A stretch of DNA of 64,000 bases from CAVROP01 sp050012175 (GCA_050012175.1 JBEKHR010000022.1:26206-90205), one strand, 5' to 3'; positions 55,672-64,000 are shown, numbered from the stretch's first letter. Notes: generated from the letters alone by a model not told the origin. Translations and numbers: made by a program.

Positions 55672-56879
55672 GCCCTTATCCCGTCCTCACTCAGTACCGC
55701 GCGCGCCCTTTTGCGCTGCGCGATGTTGGCGAGATGCAGCGTGCGCACCGCCTGATGCCCGATCTCGATAGGGGCGTTAGGTTGTGTGCGCGACCGGACG
55801 CATTCGAGGAAGTTCTGAATGTGGGGTATGGTCCGGGTCACCCCGCCGGGCAGTATTTCTTTCACCGGCGCGGGCCGCACCCAGCGCGTCCCTGCCCAGG
55901 GCTCCTGATATAACCGGTAGCCGTCCTCGCAGAGTTCCAGGGTTCCCTTCTGCCCGTGGAAAACGATGCCCCAGCCATTCTGGAAGGAGTTGGTGTAGGT
56001 CAGGGTCCACGTGCAGGTGAATTTCGGGTATTCGAAGATCGCGCAGAACATGTCCGGCGTTTCCCCTGGCTTTAACTTGTAGACTTCGCCATAGCACTGT
56101 GCGGCCGTGGGCTGCGAGGAATTCGTGAACCACTGGATCACGTCCATCAGGTGCGTTCCCTGGTCCGTCATGTTCCCGCCGGAGTAGTCCCAGAAATAGC
56201 GCCAGTAGCGAAACCGGTAAACATCAAAAGCATGCTTGGGCGACGGGCCTACGAAGCGCTCCCAGTCGAGCTTGCTCTCGAGCACGGACTTGGGCCGCAG
56301 ATTAATGTTCCAGTACCACTCGGCGCGCACCAGGTTGATTTCACCCAGCGTACCCTCATCGATGAGTTGCTTGCACTCCTGCACAATCGGCGAACTCCGC
56401 CTCTGCATTCCAACCTGCACGATGCGGTCGGTCTTGCGCACCTCCGCCACCATGCTGGCGCCTTGCTCAATGGACCAGGACATAGGCTTCTCGCAATACG
56501 CGTCTTTGCCGGCGCGCAGCGTGTCCACCAAGTGGTCATGATGCCAATGCTCCGGGGTCGCGATGAGCACGGCATCAATATCCTTGCGATCCAGCAGCTT
56601 GCGATGGTCGGCGTAGCCCTTCGCCTGGGGTCCGGCTATTTCCAGGCCAGCGTCCAGGTTCACGCCGTACACGTCGCAGACCGCGCCCCACTCCACGCCC
56701 TGGTCCTTGAAATTCTCCATGTGGCCGCGACCCATGCCACCCGCGCCGATGATGCCCATTACCAGACGGTCGTTGGCCCCGAACACTTTGGCGTTGAAGG
56801 TGGGATGCGCCAGCACCCCTAGCCCCACCGCCGCTGTGTTACCCATGAATCTCCTGCGTGTGATTGGCTCGTCTACCAT
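55653..56879 (-). CDS. Tat-exported Gfo/Idh/MocA family oxidoreductase
   Basis: 408 residues. A twin-arginine signal (TRRRFMGNTAAVGLGVLA) implies export of a folded, cofactor-loaded enzyme. NAD(P)-binding motif VMGIIGAGGMGRGH, then CEKPMSW (the conserved EKP lysine loop) and GGNMTDQGTHLMDVIQW carrying the catalytic-type His/Asp of the C-terminal domain. Such enzymes oxidise or reduce sugars and their derivatives; substrate unknown. The last five codons come from a GTCACT repeat array. A related fragment is at 61218-61400. Confidence 0.92.
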   Translation of the reverse strand: MVDEPITRRRFMGNTAAVGLGVLAHPTFNAKVFGANDRLVMGIIGAGGMGRGHMENFKDQGVEWGAVCDVYGVNLDAGLEIAGPQAKGYADHRKLLDRKDIDAVLIATPEHWHHDHLVDTLRAGKDAYCEKPMSWSIEQGASMVAEVRKTDRIVQVGMQRRSSPIVQECKQLIDEGTLGEINLVRAEWYWNINLRPKSVLESKLDWERFVGPSPKHAFDVYRFRYWRYFWDYSGGNMTDQGTHLMDVIQWFTNSSQPTAAQCYGEVYKLKPGETPDMFCAIFEYPKFTCTWTLTYTNSFQNGWGIVFHGQKGTLELCEDGYRLYQEPWAGTRWVRPAPVKEILPGGVTRTIPHIQNFLECVRSRTQPNAPIEIGHQAVRTLHLANIAQRKRARAVLSEDGIRAVTSDK

Positions 56880-57027
56880 AAAAGCCCTCCCTGCAAGGTA
56901 TCTGGCGTGGATTCTATTCGAGAAAAAGCTCCGAGTCCAGTTTCGCCATTGAGGACGGACAGAAATCTTGACGAAAAGGCCGCTTCAGGTTAGAATAAAC
57001 TAGTTGAAACTGGTTTTGTCGTGACAC

Positions 57028-57273
57028 ATGGAAACTATAGGCGCATTTGACGCAAAGACACACCTCTCGGCTCTGCTTGATCGGGTGGCGAGAGGCGAAA
57101 GGATCACGATCACAAGGCACGGCGTTCCGGCGGCGGTGCTGGTGCCTGTCGGAGAGGCAGGTCCAAGGCTGACGCACGAAGAGATTGTCGAGGGCATGCG
57201 GGCACTGCGCAAGCGCGTGAAGCCCGACACTATGAGCGTGCGCGAAATGGTGAATGAAGGACGGCGATTTTGA
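57028..57273 (+). CDS. Phd/VapB-type antitoxin
   Basis: 81 residues, METIGAFDAKTHLSALLDRVARGERITITRHGVPAAVLVPV: the Phd/YefM DNA-binding fold, followed by a charged toxin-binding tail. The region just upstream contains AACTAGTT and AAACTGGTT, possible operator half-sites (57000-57024). Overlaps the toxin start. Confidence 0.9.
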   Translation: METIGAFDAKTHLSALLDRVARGERITITRHGVPAAVLVPVGEAGPRLTHEEIVEGMRALRKRVKPDTMSVREMVNEGRRF

Positions 57274-57695
57274 GCGGCGTGGTTGTGGATGCGTCGGTGG
57301 CGCTCGCTTGGTGCTTCCCGGATGAGGCTAGCGAGTATGCTGACGCAGTCCTGGTTGCCCTGAAAGGACAGGCCATAGTCGTTCCGGCTGTATGGGGTCT
57401 TGAAATTGCTAACGCCATGCTGACAGGTGAGCGCCGCAAGCGCTTGAGGCAGCCGGAAATCCTGCGCTTCGTTGCTTTGCTCGAGGGACTTCCAATTCTT
57501 AAGGATGGTCAGGCGGTCAGCGAGAGCGTCAGCAATGTTCTGCCGCTGGCGCGCCATTATGGTCTTTCGGCATACGATGCCGCGTATCTGGAACTCTCGA
57601 TCCGCCACGGCGTTCCGCTCGCCACACTCGACGCGAAATTGCAGAAAGCAGCACAACGGGCTGGCGTGAAAATCTTCGCGGGAAAAACCGCCTGA
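57270..57695 (+). CDS. vapC: VapC-type PIN-domain toxin
   Basis: 141 residues. PIN acidic residues: VVVDASVALAW (first Asp), VWGLEIANAML (Glu), LSAYDAAYLELS (Asp) and LATLDAKLQKAA (last Asp). Start is TTG within the TTGA overlap with the antitoxin. Intact active site. Second PIN-toxin system in the window, but only distantly like the one at 38.5 kb. Confidence 0.92.
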   Translation: MSGVVVDASVALAWCFPDEASEYADAVLVALKGQAIVVPAVWGLEIANAMLTGERRKRLRQPEILRFVALLEGLPILKDGQAVSESVSNVLPLARHYGLSAYDAAYLELSIRHGVPLATLDAKLQKAAQRAGVKIFAGKTA

Positions 57696-57771
57696 TGGGG
57701 ACCTTCGCTAACGGGACAACTGACTGCTTCGCTTCGAATGACATGCGAATGTCTTTTTTCAGCGCCCTGCT

Positions 57772-59349
57772 ATGAGCCGAGCCACCGATTTGGCGATGCA
57801 GGCACCCGGTAATTCGAGGAGGCGTCCGCCGCTTTTCTCCGCGCGGAAGCGGTTATTTATGGCCTCACTCCTGTTCGCTTTTCTGTTCCCTTATTTCACC
57901 TGGAAACAAGCCGCAGGCTGCGCCCTCCTGCTCCTGCTGTTCAACACACTAATTCTGCCATGGCTGGATCTGGGTGTGACTGAAGAAACAGCCCTCTCCG
58001 CTGGGGAGAGGGTGGCGAGCATAGCGAGCCGGGTGAGGGGTTTCTTGCTTAGCTTGGCCGCCCTGATCCTTCCTCGCCCCGCAGGTGAACCCTCACCCGG
58101 CCCGCGCCGGCTGGTGAAAGCGCCGGTCGCGGGCCACCCTCTCCCCTTGGGAGAGGACGAGAACTCAATTTCTTCTCGCTCACCTGGGAACAGGGCGCGA
58201 ACTGGGATTGTTCTCTACCCCATTTCCGTTCTGGTGCTGGTTGTCCTTTACCGTAACCACCTGCACATTGCCGCAGCAGCCTGGGCCATCATGGCACTGG
58301 GCGACGGCATGGCGACTGTAGTCGGGGAGGCTCTGCGTGGCTCTGCGCTCCCCTGGAACCGGCAAAAGACTTGGTCCGGCTTTATTAGCTTCGCGGTTGC
58401 GGGGACGGTGGGCGCGTACCTTCTCACACGCTGGATTGCTCCTGAAATTCCTCCCCATAGGACCCTGATGGTTTGCGCTGCCGCCTCATTGCTCGGGGCC
58501 GTGGTTGAGAGTATTCCGATTCCTCTGGACGACAACCTCACGGTGCCGCTGGTTGTGGGCGCCTTCATGTTTTGCGCTTTGCTGGTGGAACGTTCCGCGC
58601 TCGATAGCAACCTGCCCTACCTCGGCCGCCGCATATTCCTGGCGATCGCTGTGAATCTGGCGTTTGCATTGTTAGCCTGCGCGCTGAAAGCCGCGTCGCG
58701 CTCCGGCGCAGTCTGCGGCTTTTTCCTCGGAACGGCGATCTATCTCGGATACGGTTACAAGAGCTTCCTTCTGCTTTTCGCGTTTGTTCTGCTGGGTTCG
58801 GTTGCCACGCGCCTCGGCTTTTCGAAGAAGGCGGCTCGTGGTGTTGCAGAGCGCAGGGGAGGGGCGCGAAGCTGGCGCGAGGTGCTGGCCAATTTGCTCG
58901 CGGCGGCATTTTTCGCAGTCCTGGTGATTACAACCCATCACGAAGCTGCCTTCCTGATTGCGTTGGTAGCGGTGCTGGCAGAGGCGGCGGGCGACACGGT
59001 CTCGAGCGAAATCGGCCAGTGGGCTTCAGACCGCGCTTACCTGATTACGACCTTCGAGGCTGTTCCGGCCGGCGAAGACGGAGGAATTTCTCTAGGTGGG
59101 ACCGCGGCAGGATTTGCGGCTTCAGCAATCATAATGGGGCTGGGTCTTGGATTAGGGTTGTGTGGGCCGTACAGGTTCGCAGGCCCCGCCATCGCACTTG
59201 GCGCCGCCTGCGTGGGCAACTTGTTCGACAGCTTGTTAGGCGCCACTATTCAGCGCCGAGGTCTCGTAACAAATGGCATTGTGAACTTCGCGGGCACCAG
59301 CGTTGCGGGCGCACTGGCGTTAGGCTTGGCGCTTAGCTTGGGGCTGTGA
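57772..59349 (+). CDS. DUF92 (VTE6-like) protein fused to a phytol/dolichol-kinase-like half, interrupted by a repeat
   Basis: 525 residues, about 12 membrane helices. Residues 1-280 resemble the CTP-dependent phytol/dolichol kinase fold (AAAAWAIMALGDGMATVVGEA with the conserved D/G, and NRQKTWSGFISFAVAGTVGAY, VESIPIPLDDNLTVPLVVG). Residues 290-525 are a DUF92/TMEM19 domain (FFLGTAIYLGYGYKSFLLLFAFVLLGSVATRLGF, AEAAGDTVSSEIG, GNLFDSLLGATIQRRG), the phytyl-phosphate kinase family. The pair would phosphorylate an isoprenoid alcohol twice. Residues 74-128 are translated from two REP palindromes and look foreign; the frame is kept, so the protein may still fold with an extra loop. Confidence 0.85.
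   Translation: MSRATDLAMQAPGNSRRRPPLFSARKRLFMASLLFAFLFPYFTWKQAAGCALLLLLFNTLILPWLDLGVTEETALSAGERVASIASRVRGFLLSLAALILPRPAGEPSPGPRRLVKAPVAGHPLPLGEDENSISSRSPGNRARTGIVLYPISVLVLVVLYRNHLHIAAAAWAIMALGDGMATVVGEALRGSALPWNRQKTWSGFISFAVAGTVGAYLLTRWIAPEIPPHRTLMVCAAASLLGAVVESIPIPLDDNLTVPLVVGAFMFCALLVERSALDSNLPYLGRRIFLAIAVNLAFALLACALKAASRSGAVCGFFLGTAIYLGYGYKSFLLLFAFVLLGSVATRLGFSKKAARGVAERRGGARSWREVLANLLAAAFFAVLVITTHHEAAFLIALVAVLAEAAGDTVSSEIGQWASDRAYLITTFEAVPAGEDGGISLGGTAAGFAASAIIMGLGLGLGLCGPYRFAGPAIALGAACVGNLFDSLLGATIQRRGLVTNGIVNFAGTSVAGALALGLALSLGL
57991..58156. repeat. Paired REP element inside the DUF92 coding sequence
   Basis: GCCCTCTCCGCTGGGGAGAGGGTGG...GGGTGAGGGG (57991-58040) and, inverted, CCCTCACCCGGCCCGCGCC...CACCCTCTCCCCTTGGGAGAGG (58090-58156). 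Same family as at 19356, 27504 and 59377. Translated as residues 74-128 without a stop. Confidence 0.85.
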
Positions 59350-59376
59350 TCCCGAGTTCCGCATTTGAATTTATTA

Positions 59377-59448
59377 CCCTCTCCCCCTTGGGGGAGAGGG
59401 TGGTCCCGTCCTCCCGCAAGGCGGGACGGGAGGACCGAGTGAGGGGGT
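59377..59448. repeat. REP-like palindrome after the DUF92 gene
   Basis: ACCCTCTCCCCCTTGGGGGAGAGGGTGG, a CCCGC-AAG-GCGGG hairpin, and GAGTGAGGGGG. Family member at the convergence of two genes; may act as terminator or mRNA-protecting hairpin. Confidence 0.7.
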
Positions 59449-59508
59449 CACGCCGGAACGAATTCGAAGCAGTTTCCTGAAGCACCCCTTGTGTGAACAG
59501 TATTGACA

Positions 59509-60513
59509 CTAGCGGCGATACCCATAGCCCCTGCCATAGTGTAGGCGGCCGTAAAAGAAACCCGGCCCGTACCACAACCCCAAGCTTGCTCCCCAAGTGT
59601 AAGGGTAATAAGGGTAATAATAGTAGGGTGGTAGAGTAGCTGTCGGAGGGGGCCAGCCGTACCCTTTGCAGGTCCAGCCAGGACCAACCGGTGGTGGGCC
59701 CTGCGCGTTAGAAGCGCGGTTGTATTCGTTTGTTGTACCCACATAGCGGAAGGCTTGTGGCGCGCGGTCGGTGGAAATGGTGATCGGCTCCGAGAGTCGG
59801 AACGTTAACGCCGACTCCGGATAGATCACCGTCGCGTGGCCGCGCGTCACCAGCACGCCCACTGTTCCCACTATCGCGCCAGCCCCAGCGCCAATGGCGG
59901 CGCCCACACCTAAATCTGCGGCAGCGCCCACCGCCGCGCCCATGGCGCTAGTTCCCACAATCGCACCCGCATCCCGGGCCTTCGAGGTGGGTCCAGTCAG
60001 GCTAGTCAACTCCGTTTCTATCGGTACCTGTTGGCCATCCACCAGCGTCAAGTCCGTTAATTGGACTGCCAGCCGGGAAACGCCCGTTACGCGGCCTGCT
60101 TTCTGTGCGTCGGCTACGCGACCGCCGAGGATCTCGCCCCGCTGCGCTACCACCACGCCGCCAGCTACCAGTGGCCGAGTCAGAGTCGCGGAGAACTCGT
60201 CGCCTGCCTTATTCCGGTCCGAAGACAGCATCTGATCTACCCGCACCGTCAGAAATGTGCCTGCCCGAAGGGTTAAACGCGACGGTACTGTCTGGCCAGG
60301 CGGGTTGTCGGCCGGCGGGCGCGACGGTAGCGTCTGGCCAGAGGGGTCCTCGGCCGGCGGGTTGGAGAAACGGTGCCATCCAGAACTGGGCGCTGAACTC
60401 GGCGGCGAGGTAGTGGCCGGATCTTGCGCAAACGCTACGATCGACGCGGCCAACAAACCCAACGCGATGCAGTAAGCAACAGTCCGAATCGGTTTGGTTG
60501 GTATGCAGCTCAT
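59509..60513 (-). CDS. Exported protein with glycine-zipper segment, unknown function
   Basis: 334 residues from ATG 60513, with GGAGAGGAG at good distance. Signal peptide (TVAYCIALGLLAASIVAFAQ), a Pro-rich stretch containing three near-repeats of PSGQT.PSR, then a beta-rich domain (LRAGTFLTVRVDQMLSSDRNKAGDEFSATLTRPL, like conserved outer-membrane-associated domains). A Gly-zipper (GAAVGAAADLGVGAAIGAGAGAIVGTVG) resembles those in membrane-inserting lipoproteins. Tyr/Gly/Pro-rich C-terminus (YYYYPYYPY). Probably envelope-associated. Role unknown. Confidence 0.8.
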   Translation of the reverse strand: MSCIPTKPIRTVAYCIALGLLAASIVAFAQDPATTSPPSSAPSSGWHRFSNPPAEDPSGQTLPSRPPADNPPGQTVPSRLTLRAGTFLTVRVDQMLSSDRNKAGDEFSATLTRPLVAGGVVVAQRGEILGGRVADAQKAGRVTGVSRLAVQLTDLTLVDGQQVPIETELTSLTGPTSKARDAGAIVGTSAMGAAVGAAADLGVGAAIGAGAGAIVGTVGVLVTRGHATVIYPESALTFRLSEPITISTDRAPQAFRYVGTTNEYNRASNAQGPPPVGPGWTCKGYGWPPPTATLPPYYYYPYYPYTWGASLGLWYGPGFFYGRLHYGRGYGYRR

Positions 60514-61217
60514 ATACAAGCTCCTCTCCATGTCTCGTTACATGGTAAGGCATCTTCCCTTCCAAACCTCGTATAGCCTTTACCTCGCTGAAAAGAAAGG
60601 GATTGATTTGATTCGCTGCTCGCCACGATCCGCCCTGCCTGGCCGAAATCCACCACTCGCTGGTCGATTTTGGCCACTTCCACTCCTTGTCCCCCTCCTT
60701 CTCTCCTTCACGGATCGTTTCGCCGTGGGCCAGAGGCTGCCGCCCGCCTGGGCAGGCTTCGGACGATGCCGAAGCCCTTAGGTTACCGCCTATGGGGCTG
60801 GCCCCCGTGCTTCTCACACGGCTCGAAAAGGACCCTTGACAAACTGCGATCAACATGGTAGGCTAGTTACTGGTGTTGCGCGGTTCTGCCAGGAGCGTGA
60901 GGGCTCACGGATGACTCCCCGAGGTTTTCTCCCAAAACGACAACATGTCGCTGCCCGCCCCTTGCTACGATGGCCGTAGTAACTTTAAAATTGACGGAAC
61001 GAGGCGGGAATGTTATAGAAAACAAAGCACTTCACTTTTTGGAGTCGGAACGACGCGGGAATGTCTATGAAAACAAAGGAGATTCGAGTTTAAAGCGGTA
61101 ATGTTATTGAAAATGAAGGAGTTAGTTACTTTTTTGTGGCAGAATGTGAATCCAACCGCCTCCCTCCCCACCCCGAGGGCACTGCGTGACCTGCTGCGGC
61201 CCAAATAACTATCTGCC
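60514..61217. other. Non-coding region with promoter-like sequence and array copy B
   Basis: TTGACA with a 17-base spacer and TAGGCT (about 60835-60863) resembles a promoter pointing right, but no intact gene follows; only a short MTPRGFLPKRQ frame, the array at 61010 and the Gfo/Idh/MocA remnant. It looks like the scar of a disrupted gene. Confidence 0.45.
61000..61125 (+). repeat. Three-unit ATGTTATTGAAAAC array, copy B
   Basis: Cores ATGTTATAGAAAACAAAG (61010), ATGTCTATGAAAACAAAG (61061) and ATGTTATTGAAAATGAAG (61101), spaced 51 and 40 bases; copy A at 19977 has 52 and 41. Each core is preceded by CGGG or CGGT. A GGAACGA lead-in is present before two of them. Confidence 0.65.
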
Positions 61218-61400
61218 GTTGAGGACAGGCGCAGAACAGCGGCTTACGCCGCTTACAGTCTCTTGCCCGCCGGCCGCGTGCTGGGGGCGAACGACCGTGT
61301 CCGCTTCGGTCTCATCGGGGCCGGAGGTCGCGGGCAAGAAATCTTCAAGGCCGCGCTGGGCTGCACGCAGGTTGCGAATTCAGCTCCGGCCCCGCGCTGA
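61218..61400 (+). pseudogene. Gfo/Idh/MocA oxidoreductase N-terminal remnant
   Basis: In one frame: RRRTAAYAAYSLL (Tat-signal-like), then VLGANDRVRFGLIGAGGRGQE with the complete dinucleotide-binding GxGGxG, KAALGCTQVANS and a stop at 61398. Everything after the first beta-alpha unit is missing and no start codon is obvious. It parallels GANDRLVMGIIGAGGMGRG in the intact gene at 55653-56879. Confidence 0.65.
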
Positions 61401-61401
61401 A

Positions 61402-62241
61402 TTATCCCTTTCCTTTACTTCCAGGGGTCTCGAAGACTCCGAAATCCCAAAGCTCCAAGCTAAGTTTCTCCTGGATCAGTTCACCCAGAGCGTATTCTCC
61501 GGGGTCGAGCGGGTGGAGAGGCTTCAGACGGTAAAGCCCCGGCGCCAGTTGTGTGCGCTCCAACTGCACGGCAGCGCGAAGCTCCGACGGCTTCCCAATG
61601 CCGGCTCGGCCTGCCTCGACCTTTTCCACCACCCGCGACTCTTTCGCCACCTTCAATGAAATCACCTCGAGCTTGGCGCCCAGCCCATCCGAAGACTGAA
61701 CGTAGAAGGTCGGCTCCGCCTCCTGAAGCCGCACCGCAGCTTCCGCGCCAGGCAGCACCACGATCGAGTGGCTTTTCAATAAGGGCGCCGGCATGGCCAG
61801 GACAAGCGCCGCCCGCTTCTTGTCGGTGACTACCTCCGCGGAAGATTGAATCAGGCGGATCACCCGCAATCCATCGTAGGCATAAACACCTTCTTCCTGA
61901 GGCAGGTGGATTCCAGGGGCAATTTCGAATCCCACCTCCACGGGCTTATCGAAGCGTTGCTGCTCAATCTCACGGCCTTCCTCAAGTACTTTCTTCTGGA
62001 TGGCTTTTTCTTCCTCCTGGGCTCGTTTCGTGGCCTCGAAGTCTACGAGAGATGCGGGGATTTCCTCCCATGCTGAGCGCTCAACGCTGTAGTATCGCAC
62101 TCTGTCCCCATGCACCTCGTAGCGGGAAACAAGCTGGTAAGTCCCATCTTTCAGGAAGAGTTTCTGGCTGGCCCAGACCGCCGAGGATTCCCACGTCACG
62201 CAGGCCAGCACCATGACCACCACGAGCAGCCCTCGCATCAT
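61402..62241 (-). CDS. Exported protein, unknown function
   Basis: 279 residues from ATG 62241, which follows AGGAG. Signal peptide (RGLLVVVMVLACVTWESSAVWA), then LFLKDGTYQLVSRYEVHGDRVRYYSVERSAWEEIP, a pattern common in acidobacterial exported proteins, a coiled coil of Glu/Lys/Gln (ATKRAQEEEKAIQKKVLEEGREIEQQ) and a beta-rich C-terminal domain. Lies downstream of the dehydratase on the same strand, 67 bases away. No function assignable. Confidence 0.75.
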   Translation of the reverse strand: MMRGLLVVVMVLACVTWESSAVWASQKLFLKDGTYQLVSRYEVHGDRVRYYSVERSAWEEIPASLVDFEATKRAQEEEKAIQKKVLEEGREIEQQRFDKPVEVGFEIAPGIHLPQEEGVYAYDGLRVIRLIQSSAEVVTDKKRAALVLAMPAPLLKSHSIVVLPGAEAAVRLQEAEPTFYVQSSDGLGAKLEVISLKVAKESRVVEKVEAGRAGIGKPSELRAAVQLERTQLAPGLYRLKPLHPLDPGEYALGELIQEKLSLELWDFGVFETPGSKGKG

Positions 62242-62308
62242 CGATCTCCTGGTTCGACCTTCGTCCATTTAGATGCTACGCCCGGATAACGTGTCGTTTC
62301 AATGCACA

Positions 62309-63718
62309 CTACCAATCCTGCACGCTGCCGTCCTTCCTGCGGGCCGTGGGGAGATAGGCACGGCGGTAAGGGTACTTCTTCGCCGCCTCTTCGTTCACAT
62401 CGCAGCCGAGCCCCGGCAGGTCTGAAACGTTCATGTAACCATCCTTGAACTCGGGGCCGCCCGAAATCACTTCGCGAGTCACATCGGGGAAGAAAACCAT
62501 TTCCTGAATGCCGAAGTTAGGAATCGAGATGTCGACGTGTACGTTGGCGGCATGCGTGGGCGGGCCGATGTCGCCCGGACCGTGCCAGGCCGTCCGGACC
62601 TGAAACAATTCGGCCAAGGCGGCTACCTTGCGCGCCGCCGTGATGCCTCCGATGTGCCCCAGGTCGCAGCGGATGTAGTCGATCAACTGCTCCTTGATGA
62701 GCGGCACACAGTCCCACAGCGAGTTGAAGAGTTCTCCCATGGCCAGGGGTGTGGTGGAGTGCTCGCGAATGAGACGGAAGCTCTCCTTGTATTCGGGACG
62801 CAAGCAGTCTTCAAGAAAGAAGAGGTGGTAGGGCTCCAGGTCGTGGGCAAGGCGCGCCGCCTGAATCGGGTCCAGTTTTTCATGACAGTCGTGCAGGAGT
62901 TCAACCTCGGGGCCGAGCTTTGCGCGCAGATACTCAAAAAGTCTGGGCACTGCGCGCAGGTATGGAGCCGGCTCGAAGACTTCGGTCTGCGGAAGTTCCG
63001 CCATGTTCGCGACGCGACCGGCCGCCGCCTCGGGCGTCTTGTTTCCCGGAGTCCCGTAGGTTCCTTCAAGGCCGGGGATTGCCACCTGGGCACGAACGCA
63101 TTTGAAGCCCCGCTCCAGCGCACGGCGGGCAACGCCTTCGACTTCCACGAGATTTCTTCCACTCGCATGGGTGTAAGCTAGAGCGCCGGTCCGCGTGCGG
63201 CCACCCAACAACTGGTACACAGGCATATTGGCACGCTTGCCCTTGATGTCCCACAGCGCCAAGTCAATGCCGGCGAGGGCCGTCATTTGGACGGGACCGC
63301 CGCGCCAGTAAGGCCCTCGGTAAAGGTACTGCCAAGTGTCCTCGATCTGCTCCGGATCCCGGCCGATAAGCAGCGGGGAGATGTGTTGTTCGAGATCCGC
63401 CGCGACGGCCAATTCCCTGCCATTGAGCGTGGCATCGCCAACGCCGTACAGGCCGGGCTCGCTGGTGAGAACCTTCACCAGTACGTAATTGCGGTCCGGG
63501 CAGGTGACGATCACCCGAACGTCAGTGATCTTTAGGGGCGGTAGTCCTCGGGAGGAGCCGGCGCTCGAGCCTGTGTTCTCCGCCAGAGTATCCTTCGCAA
63601 GTAATGCCCTGACCACCCGCTTGCGGCTGAGCAGCGAATCGGAGAGGGCGGCTACGCCGGCAAGTCCAAGGAAGCCGCGCCGGCCCAACTGGCTTATATT
63701 GGATAGGGGTTTATGCAT
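62309..63718 (-). CDS. Enolase-superfamily sugar-acid dehydratase (ManD/RspA-like), Tat-exported
   Basis: 469 residues with a twin-arginine-type signal (LGRRGFLGLAGVAAL). The fold starts at ITDVRVIVTCPDRNYVLVKV; YGVGDATLNGRELAVA, LYRGPYWRGGPVQMTALAGIDLALWDIKGK and VYQLLGGRTRTG are the mannonate-dehydratase (RspA) pattern. Metal-binding acids lie in LLHDCHEKLD, FFLEDCLRP and MGELFNSLWD; the late AWHGPGDIGP carries the His. RspA-type enzymes dehydrate D-mannonate or D-gluconate and some are nearly inactive. Export of such an enzyme is unusual in classical models but seen in Acidobacteria and Planctomycetes annotations. Confidence 0.88.
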   Translation of the reverse strand: MHKPLSNISQLGRRGFLGLAGVAALSDSLLSRKRVVRALLAKDTLAENTGSSAGSSRGLPPLKITDVRVIVTCPDRNYVLVKVLTSEPGLYGVGDATLNGRELAVAADLEQHISPLLIGRDPEQIEDTWQYLYRGPYWRGGPVQMTALAGIDLALWDIKGKRANMPVYQLLGGRTRTGALAYTHASGRNLVEVEGVARRALERGFKCVRAQVAIPGLEGTYGTPGNKTPEAAAGRVANMAELPQTEVFEPAPYLRAVPRLFEYLRAKLGPEVELLHDCHEKLDPIQAARLAHDLEPYHLFFLEDCLRPEYKESFRLIREHSTTPLAMGELFNSLWDCVPLIKEQLIDYIRCDLGHIGGITAARKVAALAELFQVRTAWHGPGDIGPPTHAANVHVDISIPNFGIQEMVFFPDVTREVISGGPEFKDGYMNVSDLPGLGCDVNEEAAKKYPYRRAYLPTARRKDGSVQDW

Positions 63719-64000
63719 ACAGCCTCCATAGCATCATTTCCTGGTCATTATCTGGTCCGAACTACTCTTCGCAAGTATCGCACAATAACATATCCGCCGA
63801 ATCAAAGGCATACCGACGGCTGCGCGTCAAATCGGCGGCGTCAGCCGGCCCACGGTTGCGCTCGGCAACACCGACTAGCCGAACTTTCGCAGTTGAGGGC
63901 ATACTGAAGTCGTAAGTGTTTTCTTTTCATCAAAGCGATCTCCCAGGTCGGCACTACATTTTCAGTCTCGGCAGGGCCTGGGCGGCCTCCTGTGGGGCCT
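63719..64000. other. Right-edge non-coding sequence
   Basis: No supported gene in the last 280 bases; it probably contains the promoter of the dehydratase and the start of whatever lies beyond the window. Confidence 0.4.

Overview
The window is 64 kb of GC-rich chromosomal bacterial DNA. Its gene content points to the Acidobacteriota, probably a soil or sediment lineage. Pointers are a winged-helix/TolB/TPR transmembrane regulator, a carboxypeptidase-regulatory-like fold protein, many secreted hydrolases and peptidases (M2, M48, S9), Tat-exported Gfo/Idh/MocA and enolase-superfamily enzymes, and abundant palindromic and heptanucleotide repeats between genes. This assignment is inferred from gene families; there is no rRNA or other phylogenetic marker to confirm it.

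Layout. 1-5.7 kb: truncated esterase-like gene, signalling regulator, small zinc-ribbon ORF, secreted two-repeat protein, GYD protein. 6.4-11.9 kb: phosphate operon phoU-pstS-pstC-pstA-pstB1-pstB2. PhoU carries a C-terminal phosphatase-like domain that has lost its catalytic residues. The two PstB subunits have lost complementary motifs, which suggests an obligate heterodimer. 11.9-15.3 kb: an island bounded by a broken and an intact tRNA-Ile2(CAU). It holds an MNT/HEPN toxin-antitoxin pair, the two ends of a decayed transposon and a Fic protein. 15.3-18.7 kb: hypE-hypD, the oxygen-sensitive trans-4-hydroxyproline dehydratase and its activase. 18.7-30.6 kb: housekeeping and metabolic genes (rnr, tyrS, lipid kinase, LysW-like protein, PLP lyase, D-malate/tartrate dehydrogenase, sugar transporter) among many palindromes.

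30.6-46.2 kb, all on the minus strand: the cell-wall elongation set mreB-mreC-mreD, then mrdA (PBP2), rodA and an RNase E/G. About 6.7 kb of unrelated genes (S9 peptidase, sugar isomerase, Phd/VapC, M48 protease) separates mreD from mrdA. 47-53.8 kb: PpiD-like folding factor, M2 peptidase, arsenosugar-type radical SAM enzyme ArsS with its peroxidase-like partner, and two small membrane proteins. 53.9-57.7 kb: a zinc-ribbon membrane protein co-oriented with a small protein resembling the catalytic domain of CyaA/edema-factor/ExoY nucleotidyl cyclases, a Gfo/Idh/MocA oxidoreductase and a VapBC pair. 57.8-63.7 kb: a DUF92/phytol-kinase-like membrane protein with a repeat inserted in its coding region, two secreted proteins of unknown function, a Gfo/Idh/MocA remnant and a ManD/RspA-like dehydratase.

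The genome is unusually rich in small repeats. REP-like palindromes occur between genes and, in frame, inside rnr and the DUF92 gene. Mutually complementary 7-nt tandem arrays lie between genes, and two genes end inside one. A three-unit transposon-end-like array occurs twice, 41 kb apart, with nearly identical unit spacing. The strongest leads for new biology are the asymmetric PstB pair with the PhoU fusion, and the CyaA/ExoY-like protein.
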